A stretch of DNA of 64,000 nucleotides from Punica granatum (GCF_007655135.1 NC_045128.1:20058811-20122810); one strand, 5' to 3'; positions 34,015-46,007 are shown, counted from the first letter of the stretch. Numbers and translations are program-made. Notes: generated by a model from the sequence alone, not told the origin.

Positions 34015-35616
34015 GGCAAAGCTAATGACACAATTAGCAAAAGCAAGTGCTCTTAACCCCCATGCTTAGAAAATATCAAGCCTCATCCTCTTCCATTGCA
34101 TTAATGAAGAAGAGATAAGACATTGATGAGCATTGATGAGCATTGATGGAGGCTTGAGTGTTGTCTTCAAACTCTTGGATATTTTCAAGCAAGAGTGCAA
34201 GTTGGCTTCTTGCATTGAAGAAGAAGAAGAAGAAGCTTCTAGAGTAAAGGGTGACTCATCTTGAGTAGCCCGTGGGTCCCACGACCGAAGAGGAGAAACC
34301 GGGAAAAAGCTCGGGTCTCGATTGATCGCGCATTCGAAGTTCGTGGTTTGAATTGAACGTCGAATTATCGATATACGCGAGGAAATGGATTTAATGAGTC
34401 CGAGATTGGCATTTTCCGTGAGAAATTGCCAAATGTCTGTATGAGGCTTGGAAGCCGGTTTTGCTCCTTTTATGCATTCAGAGCGAGGTTACCCACTTCT
34501 GACAGCATATCTTGTATCTGCATCCCACGTCGGTCATTTTGACATAAATTGTCAAATTACGTGGGCCCTTGTCCCTTAAGCCGGTAAATACAAATATGGA
34601 GCCGGATATGTCCTAGGAGGCCGAAACTGGATTTCTCAGATTGCTTTCTGAGTTTCTTGGGCGATCCGGAGATTACCGCGATCTCTGTTTGCTGAGATTG
34701 GGCCTCTAAGGATATGAAAAGTGCATCTGAGACCCTTAAATCACTGCTCGAGGGGTCTAGATGAGTTGTGTGATTCATTCCGACAATTCCACATTGAGCC
34801 TTGAGAAGGCTAGCATTGTGTAAGGTAAGCATCCGGCGTCAAGTTTCCCCAAAGAGGACCTCCGGATATGGATTTTCACTGAAAATGGCCTTTTGTGCCC
34901 CTCGGAGGTTACTCGGGAAACCGTGAAGGGTTTTGCTGTCTGTTTTGCCCAATTGCGAATGTCCGCTGGAGTTTTCAGGGTAATGTAGTGTGAACTTCGT
35001 TTGCCGTAATTCCATCAGACCAGTCTCCGGTTACGCTCTTCCGAAGAAGGGTATGCCCGTTTTGTCATTCGGAAGTCATTCAGAGTGTCTGTATGGCTTC
35101 TAAAAGACAATATGAAGCATTGCTTGTGCTCTGTATGATTGAGGGGCATGGCCGCATCTGATATTTGGAATTAACTTTTCTTCGAGAAACTGGCATTTTT
35201 GGACTTCCACTGAAAAGTTGTCTGTATACAGAAAGTTGTTCTGTATAGAGCAGATGATTTGCAAAATGCATGTGGGGACACTTTTCATCTGTTTGGCATT
35301 GGAGTGGATTTTTTGGGTCCAACATTGGCTGTCTTCCGATGATCGAGCGAACTATCGGAAAATAGAACTGTCCGTGTGATATACTGAAAATGCCGGTTTT
35401 GGATATTGCTGAGCTCTCTAGTCACTCTATTACCCTTTGGTGACCCCTGGAGGCCTTCTGTCATATGCATGTGTCATTTGCTCGATTTTGCCGACTTGAG
35501 GATGAATAGTGATTTTCTGCTCTGTTAAGTCGTTTTTCTGTATTCTGCTCAGGTTGTGGCTTGGATCATTGCTGATATCATCGTTTGGAAAGGTGAGCCA
35601 AAATGGGGTGCTGACA

Positions 35617-35631
35617 GCTTGCCCCTCTTTG
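35617..35631 (-). other. Polypurine tract of element B
   Basis: CAAAGAGGGGCAAGC on the - strand, abutting the 3' LTR. It overlaps the hairpin with arms at 35627-35638 and 35652-35663. Confidence 0.88.
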
Positions 35632-35815
35632 ACTGCATGCTCGAGTAGAGGATGCAGCCAAAGACTTCAGAAGCGCCCCAATTTGATAGCAATGATTGAC
35701 ATGGAATTTCCGATAACAGTCTTCTCCCTCTTACTTTGGATATGTGGGGATGTTATACCTGATGCAGAAATGTAAAAGTCAGGATGAACCTGAGGGGATG
35801 GACCCCTAAACAGAT

Positions 35816-36780
35816 AAGTAGTCGGGACGTACCCGAAGTGCAGAAAAGTAGTCGGGACGTACCCGAAATGCCGGAAAAGTAGTCAGGACGTACCCGAAAT
35901 GCGGAAAAGTAGTCGGGACGTACCCGAAATGCAGGAAAGTAGTCGGGACGTACCCGAAATGCAGAAAAGTAGTCGGGACGTATCCGAAGGGTTTGCAATA
36001 TGCACGGGGCGCATACCGAATGAACAACATGGTTCAAAGGCGCCTACCCAATGGACTTGCGGGGTGCGGGGTGTGTTGCCCGGCGGGTTTGCAAGGTGCG
36101 GGGTGTTTTGCCCGGCGGTTTGCATGGTGCAGAAAAGTAGTCGGGACGTACCCGAAATGCGGAAAAGTAGTCGGGACGTACCCGAAGTGCGAAAAATAGT
36201 CGGGACGTACCCGAAATGCAGAAAAGTAGTCGGGACGTACCCGAAGTGCGGAAAATAGTCGGGACGTACCCGAAATGCAGAAAAGTAGTCGGGACGTACC
36301 CGAAATGCAGAAAAGTAGTCGGGACGTACCCGAAGGGTTTGCAATATGCACGGGGCGCATACCGAATGAACAACATGGTTCAAAGGCGCCTCCCCAATGG
36401 ACTTGCGGGGTGCGGGGTGTGTTGCCCGGCGGGTTTGCAAGGTGCGGGGTGTTTTGCCCGGCGGTTTGCATGGTGCAGAAAAGTAGTCGGGACGTACCCG
36501 AAATGCGGAAAAGTAGTCGGGACGTACCCGAAGTGCGGAAAATAGTCGGGACGTACCCGAAATGCAGAAAAGTAGTCGGGACGTACCCGAAATGCAGGAA
36601 AAGTAGTCGGGACGTACCCGAAGTGCGGAAAATAGTCGGGACGTACCCGAAATGGGGAAAAGTAGTCGGGACGTACCCGAAATGCGGAAAAGTAGTCGGG
36701 ACGTACCCGAAATGCGGAAAAGTAGTCGGGACGTACCCGAAATGCGGAAAAGTAGTCGGGACGTACCCGAAATGAAGAAA
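35816..36780 (-). repeat. B tandem array (30 bp units) with a duplicated spacer block
   Basis: About 20 units of about 30 bp contain gtagtcgggacgtacccg and an A-rich spacer. Each has a 5 bp stem TCGGG/CCCGA with a 5-base loop ACGTA. Two copies of a non-array block starting gtttgcaatatgcacgggg lie at 35991 and 36337, a 346 bp step, so a composite segment was duplicated. ORFs of about 300 codons here are repeat artefacts. Confidence 0.87.
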
Positions 36781-37450
36781 AGTAAATTGCATGGGATGCA
36801 TTGCAAAAAGTAAATGCAAACGTTGGGGAGTTGCGTGAGGTGTGGAAGGAATCATTGTGCTTCCTCCGTCACTGAGCTTGTCCGTGTTGCAATCGATGTA
36901 GTGACAGAATGTTTCATTGTTTGCCAATTGATTGTGATGCGATTGAATGCATGGAGTATTATCCTGAAGACTTCTCCTTGGATTTTAGTTGTGGTCTTTA
37001 GCATAAGGCAGGCATGCATTCATCAAAGAAAGACTTCTTCCGAGGTTCACATCTTCGTTCCTGCATATAGAACCATGGGAGCTAACAGTAGTTGTCAGTT
37101 CTACTCTACAGCCATAATGAAGATGTAGAAAGAAGTCTGAATAATAATGTTTTGGAGATTTGAACTTGATGACCATTTAAAGGGATGGTCGTATCCCGCT
37201 AGGTTTGTGATTTGACAAGAAAGGCTTTTTACAGAACAGGCATGACCTGTAGAATTTGCATAAGGGTATAGGGGGATTCTTTGGGATCCTCCTAATCAAG
37301 GATACAAAGATTCGACTGTATGTCGAAACGTGTCTCATGCTCTGAGAGTAAAAGAGAGTTTGCTTGCATCGAAGACTGTCAAACCACTATTTGTTGCCGC
37401 TGCATGCTGAATGTAGCTGTCATTTTGTGGTCGAGCTGCCGAAGGTCCCC
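36781..37450 (-). other. B 3' UTR, non-coding
   Basis: Collinear with A's 1336-1488 joined to 23205-23690. It gives the uninterrupted version of the site into which E inserted in A (36953-36970). No other feature seen. Confidence 0.6.
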
Positions 37451-37740
37451 TAATTTTTGCCTAGGTCGCAAGACGCGTGACGACCTAACGGGGTGTTTTG
37501 TTTGACATTTCTCTCATTTAGATCTCACCTTTTGCTACGATCATCCGTATTGGGTCTGATCACACCTCTCGATTCCTCTAACTTTTGCCTAGACCGCCCT
37601 TTTCGGGTTTTCCGCCTAGCGAGGATTTTGATTCATGCTCTCCTTTTGCCACGGTTCCCCTTTGCGGGATTTTAAACCGTGCCTCTCATTCCCTAATTTT
37701 TGCCTAGGTCGCCTCAAAGAGGTTTTCAACCTAGCGGGAA
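37451..37740 (-). other. B structured 3' UTR: serial stem-loops after pol
   Basis: Same series as in A: CTAGGTCG/CGACCTAA (last pair lost), a weakened TATGAC-type unit, a CTAG/CTAG unit, CACGGT/ACCGTG (37650-37655, 37676-37681) and CTAGG/CCTAG (37704-37708, 37730-37734). Confidence 0.65.
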
Positions 37741-37905
37741 ATCCATTCTTTTTCTCTCAGGAAAAATTCAGAGAAAAGGGAAAGAGCAGAAGATGGGAGT
37801 ACATGAGTTAACGAAATTAAAAGTGTTGGGAACTGTACATGCAAAGAAAGATAAAATGTAATGTGCATTTGAGAAAACATCCGCAGTGGGATAAGAGAAA
37901 CACCA

Positions 37906-40900
37906 TCACGGATAGTATTTCTTAAGAGCATCAGCATTGACCGGAAGAGCGTTCTCGTTTCCGTCCATATCGTTGAGAATGATTGCCCCTCCGTCAAAGA
38001 CTTCTTTAACGATGAATGGACCGTCGTACTTGTAAGCGAACTTGCCCCTGGAATCTGGGGCGATGTGTAAAACTTTTGCAAGACGAGGTCGCTGGGGCTG
38101 AACTTGCGAGGACGAACTTTTTTGTTGAATGTTCGAGCCATTCTTTGCTGATAGCACTGACCGTGGCAAAGTGCAGTTAGCCGCTTCTCGTCGATGAGAT
38201 TAAGCTGTTCATAGCGTTGCTTCGCCCATTCTGCTTCCTCGAGTTTGGACTCGGCAAGAACCCTCATGGAGGGAATCTCCACTTCGATTGGAAGAAACGC
38301 TTCCATGCCGTAGACCAAAAAATACGGGGTTGCCCCGGTGGATGAGCGGATAGAAGTCCGATATGCCAAGAGTGCAAACGGGAGCATCTCATGCCAGTCC
38401 TTGTAATTCACCGTCATTTTTTCGATGATTTTCTTTATATTCTTATTCGCTGCCTCTACCGCACCATTCATTTGTGGACGATATGGAGAGGAATTACGAT
38501 GTTGGATCCTGAACTGTGCACAGAGCTCGTCAATGAGGTTATTATTCAGGTTCTTGGCATTGTCGGTGATGAGAGTCGCAGGGACCCCGTATCGCGCAAT
38601 GATGTCGCGTTTGAGGAAGCGAGCCACGGTCTTTGCAGTGACTAACGCAAGGGTGATAGCTTCGATCCACTTGGTGAAGTAATCGATAGCTACCAGTATG
38701 AACAAATGTCCATTGGATGCTTTAGGGTTGACTGGACCAATCACGTCCATGCCCCACATTGAAAATGGCCACGGAGCAGCCATTGGATGGAGCTCGTTGG
38801 GTGGTGCTCTAATCTGATTCGCGTAGACTTGACACAAGTGACAGTGTCTGACATGGTCGGTCTCCATGGTAGACCAGAAGTACCCGAGTCGCATGAGCTT
38901 CTTTGCTAGCATGAGTCCATTCATATGAGGTCCGCAATTTCCTTCGTGCACTTCTTCCATGAGGCGTTGTGCCTCATTCTCGTCGACACACCGAAGTAGT
39001 GTAGCATTGAATGAACGGCGGTAGAGAGTCTCGCCACTCAGGAAAAAGTGTGCCGCAATGCGGCGTAGAGTCTTCCGGTCATGACGATCGGTGAACGCTG
39101 GGAATTGACCTGTTTGCAGCAAGTGCTTGATGTCTGTGTACCACGGTTTGCCGTCAACAGCATCAATTACATCGCAATGGGCAGGGCCCTGAGCAATCTC
39201 AAACTCGAGAGGTTATATGAGATTCTCCTTCGTAATGCTCACCATGGATGCGAACGTTGCAAGTGCATCTGCGAACTGGTTCTTCATGCGTGGGGTGTAC
39301 GCAAATGAGATATCTTTGAAGTTCTCTGTCAACTCTTCGAGGTACTCATGATATGGCACCAACTTTGGATCTTTCGTCTTCCATTGTTTAAGTGTCTAGA
39401 AGATTGTGAGCATAGAATCGCCAAACACTTTTAACTCCTTGACTTTGAGGTAGATTGCCGCCTGCAAACCGAGGATACAAGCTTCATATTCGGCTATGTT
39501 GTTGGTGCAAGGGAAATCAATCTTCGCTGCAACAGGGAAATGACGCCCCTCAGGGGATATCAGCTCCGCGCCGATACCAGACCCAGTGGAATTGACTGCA
39601 CCGTCAAAGTACATCTTCCATCCTAGAGTCTCTTCCTCATCACTCACTTGGAGGATCCTTTCATCTGGAAAGTTAGGGTTGATCGGTGTGTCGTCCTCGA
39701 TCGGAAACTCCGTTAGATGATCTGCAATTGCTTGGCCCTTCATTGACGTGCGTGATACGTATTCGATGTCATACTCCGTCAGTTGGCAACGCCATTTTGC
39801 TATGTTCCTCATGGAGGACGGACTGCTGAGTAGATACTTCAAAGGATCTGTCTTTGACAGCAGGCGAACAGTATGGTAGAGAGTGTATTGCCGGAGCCTT
39901 TGCATGACCCAAACGAGTGCGCAACACATCTTCTCTATCTCATGGTAGTTGGACTCCCCTTCAGTGAACTTTTTGCTTAAATAATAAATTGCTCGCTCTG
40001 CATGAGAGGAATCGTCCTTTTGCCCTAACATTCATCCGATGGATTGTCGGCGTACTGTCAGGTACAGAATGAGAGGACGATCCGGTGAAGGTGGAACCAA
40101 CACCGGTGGCTGAACTAGGTATGCCTTGACTGTATCAAAAGCTTTCTGACACTCGTCATCCCATTCAACCGCTGCATTTTTGCGAAGCAAACGGAAGAGT
40201 GGTTGGCACTTGTCTGTTAAAATTGCAATGAAACGTGCGATGTAATTCAGCCGTCCTAGGAAACTCCTTACTTCGCGCACTGTCAATGGAGGGGGCAATT
40301 CCATGATCGCCTTGACTTTGTCGGGATCAACCTCGATGCCCTTTTCGCTGACTACAAACCCTAGCAATTTTCTTGACTTGACGCCGAAAGTGCATTTCGT
40401 TGGGTTGAGTCGGAGTTTGTACTTCCTGAGACGATCAAATAGCCGCCTGAGGTTGACAAGATGATCTTCACCTGCTTTGGACTTTGCAATCATGTCGTCA
40501 ACGTAAGCCTCTATCTCTTTATGCATCATGTCATGAAATAGAGTGACCATTGCCCGCTGATAGGTTGCCCCAGCGTTTTTTAGACCAAAAGGCATGACCT
40601 TGTAACAAAACGTACCCCACATCGTGATGAACGTCGTTTTGATCTTATCCTCTTCGGCCATCTGAATCTGATTGTATCCAGAGAAACCATCCATGAAGGA
40701 GAATTGTGTGTGGCGTGCTGTATTGTCCACCAAGACGTTGATATGGGGCAGCGGGAAGTTATCCTTAGGACTGGCCTTGTTAAGGTCTCGATAGTCGATG
40801 CAGACTCTGACCTTCCCATTCTTCTTTTCCACTGGCACCACGTTAGCTACCCATTCAGAGTAATTGCATACCTCTAAGAATCCCGCATCCACCTGTTTGA

Positions 40901-41337
40901 CGACCTCCTCTTTAATGCGGAGAAGAAGATCAGCTCGTTGACGCCGTAAGTGTTGACGTTTGGGCGGAAATCTTTCAGTGTCGAGTGGGAGGAAATGCTT
41001 TACGATCGAGGGGTCCAAACCTGGCATATCGGTATAAGACCAAGCGAAGACCTCTTGATACTCTGACAAGAAATCTATCATCTGGGCTCTCTGTGCGGGG
41101 TCGAGATCCGTCCCGATCCTTAGGGTGCGTTGCTCTTCTGTGGTGCCTATGTTGATCTCTTCGGTTGGCTCGATCGAAGTGAGTTGATGGTTTTCAAGAC
41201 GATGCAAACTCTCTTCTATCTCGGGCACGCGACCGTCCTCGTCAAGTCCTTCCCCGAAGTATATGGGTAGGGACTTTCTGAGGTGTGTTTCGGACGAATT
41301 CGAATCGTTGCATCGGTGATTTGGATTCGATTGGAGC
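37906..41337 (-). pseudogene. pol: Pol of element B: RT, RNase H, complete second RNase H, integrase; broken
   Basis: Collinear with A's pol and carrying the RT core with YVDD, RNase H, the archaeal-type RNase H with the DGA, AEYEA and GDSM motifs that A partly lost, and integrase with the catalytic residues in place. It is interrupted by TGA at 40032-40034 (A: TGC), TAG at 39396-39398 (A: CAG) and TAA at 39213-39215. A single-base loss near 38072 shifts the last part of integrase out of frame. Three codons at the integrase zinc site (before HVRHCHLC) are also missing. The first exon base after the predicted intron is 41337. Confidence 0.93.
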
Positions 41338-41528
41338 CTGGACACGAAAGCGAATTGTTTTAGAAATTAAAGATGCTAGAAGTAAGCATGAGAGAGAGAA
41401 TCTAGACACAAAAATTCAAAAAGCATGTAGGGATTTTATTAACAAGCCATAACAAAAACCCCTCTTCTGTTGTGTGGCTTATGGCGTTGCCGACACACAG
41501 GTAGCATTATATATAAAGACCGTCTTAC
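41338..41528 (-). other. Predicted intron between protease and RT in element B (191 bp)
   Basis: Donor GT|GTAAGA at 41528 and acceptor GTCCAG|G ending at 41338 on the - strand. Unspliced, the protease frame ends at TAA 41525-41527; spliced, it runs on into the pol frame. Confidence 0.7.
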
Positions 41529-42433
41529 ACATCGGCAACTACGGCCGAGTAGAGCGGAACTGAAGTCCAGTTGGTAAGCTCCTCATCCTCCCGTACAGGG
41601 CGGATATGAACCCTGGAAGATGTCTCCTCAGTGACGGCATATATGGTTGGCAAAGCCAAAAACGCTTCAACTGCATCCGAAGAGAAGTCATCTGTTTCAG
41701 TGATTGGGCTATCGGAGGTGCCTCCCATGATCTGCGGTGGTGCTGCAAAAAACTGTGAGAGTGGTGGAACCAGAATGCCCCTGAAGAGCTTTTCGTAATG
41801 TACAGCAAGGCGGTGTAGATGCTTTCCACGGCGAGACTGCACGATCTCATGACAGGAGGGGCGAAAGCCAAGTCCCCTCCTATTGCGGTATTCCTCCATT
41901 TCAATCGGTCGAAGGATTCCCTGTGCACGTGCCCCAAGTCCAGTTCCGGGGACGTAATCGTTCTTCAACAGAACCTTTCCAATCATACGATCGGTTCGTG
42001 ATGGACCGACTTTTCCGTAGTCTTGGATTACGAAAATCGTGTCGAAAGAGTGAAAGGGAAGATTCTGATCTTCTCCAATGCTGATGTAAGGAACGGCTGT
42101 CTCCTTGTAGACTGCGTAATCTTCCTCACCGTTGACAGTGATAAGCTTACCTTCGACGAAGTACTTCAGTTTCTGGTGCAGCGACGAAGGAACAGCGCCG
42201 GCGGCGTGAATCCATGGTCTCCCGAGCAAGAGACTGAAAGCATTGGGTATCTCGAGGATCTGAAAGGTGACAGAGAATGAGCAAGGACCCACATCGATCA
42301 GGAGATCGATTTCTCCATTCACTTCTCTCCTAGAGCCATCAAAGGCTCGAACAGTGGTCTTGCTTGCACAGATGCGGCTCATGTCCACGTTCATCTGTTT
42401 CAGTGTGGAGACGGGGCAAACGTTGAGAGCAGA
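41529..42433 (-). pseudogene. pro: Protease C-terminal part with G-patch-like segment, element B
   Basis: An open frame from the deletion junction to the intron donor, encoding the LLLGRPW protease motif and the G-patch-like GTGLG...GLGF segment. The DNGS active site and the zinc motif of gag are gone: compared with A, about 0.94 kb is missing (A 28541 to about 29478), with a short agag overlap at the junction near 42430. Unlike A, there is no nonsense codon in the retained part. Confidence 0.8.
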
Positions 42434-44205
42434 GGGGCAAGTAAAGTGGTGTACTGCTTGCGTGGACGCGGTTGTGCAACTTTGTCCTGATAAGTTCTGG
42501 GGGCTGGAGCACGTTGAACCGACTGAGGAGATCTCGAAGCCGGGGGTCTACCTTGTTGAGCCTGAGCAGGAATATGCTGTTGCAGAAGTTGCGACTGGAT
42601 AACAATTGGCGGGGTTGGGAAATAAGCCTGCGATGTTTGGTAGGGCTGCACATAATGCACGGGATGTGCATATGCCTGGGGAGTCTGTAATGCAGGAGTA
42701 TAGTCCACCGAAATCGGCTGTGAAGCCTGATATCCGGAGTTGACGGCGCCAATAGTCATGTCTTTGCTTCTCCTGGAGGTTCCAACAGTCTGCTTCTTTG
42801 ACGTCTCTCCATCCTTCTTCTTTGATGGGCCTTCGATTCTTCCTAACTTAACACCCATGTCAAGCTTCTTTCCTGCCTCGATCAAGTCTGAGAAGGAGGA
42901 AGTATGAGCCAGGAGATGTGAGTAATACGCGCCTCTGAGTGTGGAGTGGAACAGCTGAACTTGTTGTCGCTCAGTGATTGGAGGAATGTGCTTTGCTGCT
43001 CTTCCTCTCCATTCCGTTGCGTATGCTTCGAAAGCTTGACCCTCCTTCATCTCTGTCATGCTGAGATTGAGAAGGGTAGGAGGTGTTTCCGCACAAAATC
43101 GATACTGGTCGAGGAACTTCTGAGAAAGATCTGTCCATGTAGGGACATCGCCGGCTTTCAGGGTCATAAACCAATCTAGCGCCGATCCCATAAGACTATC
43201 TTGGAAAGTCTGAATGACGAATTCCTCATAATCCCAGTATGAGAGCATTTTGCTCTGATAATGACGGAGATGATGCCGAGGGTCTCTGGTCCCGTCATAT
43301 CTTTTGAACTCTGGAATTTTGATCTTAGGGGGCAGCCGCATGCTTGGAAAGAGATTCCAGTCACTGTCACTGAAATCGAAACGGGGGTTGCCTACTTGGA
43401 GGGCTCGAATGGTTTCCTCCATTCTCTTTATTCTCCTCTCCTGTTCATTATCTGCTTCGAGAGGAACGTTTGTCGGTAGAGCTGGAGGGGCAGCCTGAGT
43501 AGGCGTGCCCGGTTCAGTGGGAGGAATGTTTAGGGGCGGTGGAGCAGGGTAAGAAAAGCTTATTTGGGGTTGTGGAGTTTGGAAAGGAAATTGGTCTGCA
43601 GTGGAAACAGGAGCCTGTGCGATCGTGACCGGAGGAACTGTCGGTGGTGGCACAGTATAGATTGGAGGATGCATTGACACGGTTAGCGGTGGCAGCGCAT
43701 GCATAGTAGAGTCCGTGGATAAGAAAGCTGCTGGTGGCAACGGAACTGCTGTTGGAGCAGGTGGTGGCGGTAAAGGATCATTGATCGGATGGACTGTTGG
43801 TGCAAACGCCATTGCCGAGAAAGATGCGTCTTCAGCCTCCGAAGCAAAGGTTGGAGTGACCATTGGATTTGGATCGACAATTGGTCTATGCTCCAGAGGC
43901 GGAGTAAAGCTCGATGAGGCCTGATTCTGATTCCTGAGCATGGCCATGAGCTCAGTCATGTTGGTGGCCATGTTGGCCGCCAAGTGGTTCACCATTCCTT
44001 CTAACGCAGTAAAACGTGCGGACTCCACAAGGTTGGACGCCGTCTGTACTGTTGGTGGAGGATGTCCGATAGGGACGCCTGAATGCGCTGTAGATATGTC
44101 CGTGAGCATTACAGGTGATGTAACTTGCGTCAGTGGTGTTTGAGAATGTATCGGCGTTGGCGGAGTATCCTGTTCAAGAATGGCGGGTTGTTGGTCTTCT
44201 GCCAT
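42400..44205 (-). pseudogene. gag: Gag of element B, 3' truncated by deletion
   Basis: A 601-codon open frame starting at ATG 44205. It has a conserved N-terminal helix region (about 55-95), a Pro-rich linker (140-250), a short charged helix (253-270) and a Retrotrans_gag-type domain (about 295-455, from FKRYDG). A Pro/Gln-rich tail then runs into the deletion junction, after which the frame is wrong and stops at 42400. The zinc motif seen in A (C-x2-H-x5-H-x4-C) is missing, so RNA binding and processing would be impaired. Confidence 0.9.
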
Positions 44206-44510
44206 CCTTACTCGTGCACGAGTCGGATATCGATGGGACGCCAGTTGTTAGTACCTGTATGCGTAAGTGTATGAGTGTACTTATAGTGCTTTGACTATCT
44301 TCAAAATATAAATGACAGTATATGAATGCATGAGGTGCATAAGTTTGAAAATACTAATGCCATGACATCAGTTTGATTCATATTCTGTAATTTATAAAGA
44401 CAGTCTGTTTGAAAAGGAAACATAAACATTAAACCGCCAACTATTACAACCCGTAGCTGAGTGAACGCTGCGTGGGTCCGGTGCGGGGCAAAAGCGTTAA
44501 CAAACTAAAC
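44206..44510 (-). other. Spacer between ORF1 and gag in B, with predicted splice acceptor
   Basis: Non-coding. On the - strand a pyrimidine- and TACA-rich run ends in CATACAG|GTACTAAC, with the AG at 44256-44255, 49 bases before the gag ATG. A has the same site at 51311. Confidence 0.5.
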
Positions 44511-46007
44511 CTAAGGATGAAAGACCTTGCGAGCTTTTGCCCGCGCTCGGTCCAGCATAGCGCTCAAACGCGCTATCTCCCTGTCTTGGTTCGCTATGCG
44601 TGCGCGAATCTGAGCCAACTCGCTCTGAAGCTCTCTGTGATTAGTGAGTTTTGCGCGAATATCCACAAGCTCACAACGGAGTCGATCTCGCTCTTCTCTG
44701 ATGGACTGCAATTCTGTGCGCATGACTCCTTGGACTGAGCTCTCCGCGTCTGGAATGTCTGCATGCGGTGCTTGAGGAATCCGCGGCAAATGTCGTCGAC
44801 GAACGGGTGTGAGTCCCTGTGGATGGAATTGCGCCACATATGCTACGGTAGCTGAGAAAGCTCGTTCGTCGTCGGTAGGGTGCTCCGGGAAATAGAGCTC
44901 TTGAACGGTGCGCGTGTTCCATAAACGTTGAACTTCTCTAATCCGCAGAACCCTATCTGGAAGTAAAGTTATAATATCCGTCCACATGAAGCGGTGTGGA
45001 GTGCGATCTGCCTCTCTAGGAATATCCTGTAAGCCGCCAAGTTGTCTGATGACTCGGGCTGGGAAAACAAGTGTGCTCCCTAAGTGACTGATCAGAGGAA
45101 GTCCTATGACTGAAGGGCATCCAATGGTCATGGGTCCACCGGGATTCCAGCGAGCAGCCCACAAAAACTGTGCCGGGGTGAGTCTCTTGAAGAACTGGAT
45201 CCAATCGGTGTAGTCGCGATCGGAGGGCCGAAACACTTGAAGTAGGCGAGCGATGAGCGAACGCTCGTCAGTGATGTAGGAAAAGGGATGTGATGAGCAG
45301 AACGGCCTGACGTGTGCGAGGAGCCAAATCTGAAGAAGATGCGGAGCTCCTCTCATTCTACCACGTCGAACCTCTCGTACATAGTCAAGAGACCGAATGG
45401 TCTCAGCCAAGACGACTTCTACATAGCTACGGCCTCCTACCACTTGGAGGATGACTTGGGCAAGTGCCCCGTCTATGAGGTTCGACGAGTGGGGGAATAG
45501 GATGGTCCCAAAGATGAGCAAGAGGAACCCGTGACAGGCGTCACGCTGGTACGATTCTCCCCTGGCATTAAGAGAACGAACATGTATGAAGTTTATGAGC
45601 CATGCGGTCCTAACGCTATGCTCCCATCCATGCTGAAGCTCAAGACGAATTTCTTCGTCGCGGAGATCTAAGAGGATGGCGAGTCTACTCTGTATCGTGG
45701 TGAACTGGTTGGGCGCCACGATGTCGAGGGTCGGCATGGGTCGCTGAATGAGTGCCGCGTACTCCTCTACTGTGGGAGCTAACTCTGACCCCTGAAAACT
45801 GAATACGGCCCGCTGAGTGTCCCAAAAACTAATAGCAATTCTGAGTAGGGTCCAGTCAATGGGGGAATCAGCGAGTAATGGCAAGTCTCCTATGATGAGC
45901 CGGAGGAATGCACGGTCAACTGGGCGGAATGTATTCCAAAGGCGAGTAATGTCCGCAGATGGCATGATGATGACATCGAGCCTAAGACAGGGATGCGAGC
46001 GATCCAT
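44511..46007 (-). CDS. ORF1 of element B: DUF7745-like protein with C-terminal coiled coil
   Basis: A complete 498-codon ORF between the 5' leader and gag, the place of the extra ORF of unknown function in Ogre elements. Residues about 20-410 form a globular region that I recall as DUF7745 and that resembles plant mobile domain proteins in style (FWD, VPTVEEY-like, RDACHGFLLLIFG and WNPGG motifs). Residues about 424-492 are a charged, heptad-like coiled coil rich in Glu, Arg and Leu. No nuclease, RT or zinc motif is visible. It aligns gap-free with A's copy, about 80% identical by eye, and unlike B's gag and pol it carries no lesion. The whole ORF sits inside a predicted 1759 bp intron. Function unknown. 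Confidence 0.88.
   Translation of the reverse strand: MDRSHPCLRLDVIIMPSADITRLWNTFRPVDRAFLRLIIGDLPLLADSPIDWTLLRIAISFWDTQRAVFSFQGSELAPTVEEYAALIQRPMPTLDIVAPNQFTTIQSRLAILLDLRDEEIRLELQHGWEHSVRTAWLINFIHVRSLNARGESYQRDACHGFLLLIFGTILFPHSSNLIDGALAQVILQVVGGRSYVEVVLAETIRSLDYVREVRRGRMRGAPHLLQIWLLAHVRPFCSSHPFSYITDERSLIARLLQVFRPSDRDYTDWIQFFKRLTPAQFLWAARWNPGGPMTIGCPSVIGLPLISHLGSTLVFPARVIRQLGGLQDIPREADRTPHRFMWTDIITLLPDRVLRIREVQRLWNTRTVQELYFPEHPTDDERAFSATVAYVAQFHPQGLTPVRRRHLPRIPQAPHADIPDAESSVQGVMRTELQSIREERDRLRCELVDIRAKLTNHRELQSELAQIRARIANQDREIARLSAMLDRARAKARKVFHP

Larger units (their letters stand above)
31099..35616 (-). mobile_element. 3' LTR of element B
   Basis: It starts TGTACAGACC and ends GGTGCTGACA, with the polypurine tract next to it. 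It contains the U5 hairpin (31222-31261), the GTGCGGG hairpin (31354-31374), a TATA box (34009-34014), a tandem gatgagcatt repeat near 34125 and a GAA microsatellite near 34216-34236, two triplets longer than in the partner LTR. No supported coding sequence. Confidence 0.95.

Noticed and set aside
35816..36780. CRISPR-like regular repeats
   Set aside because: Spacers are not unique, units are head-to-tail with no constant-length variable spacer, and the context is a plant retroelement 3' UTR.
35883..36927. ORFs of about 300 codons in the B array
   Set aside because: The 30 bp unit is a multiple of three, so frames stay open. Both strands and several frames are open, which is typical of tandem repeats rather than genes.
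44511..46007. ORF1 as a host gene sitting between two transposons
   Set aside because: It occupies the same place, between leader and gag, in two separate elements with the same spacing, so it belongs to the element.
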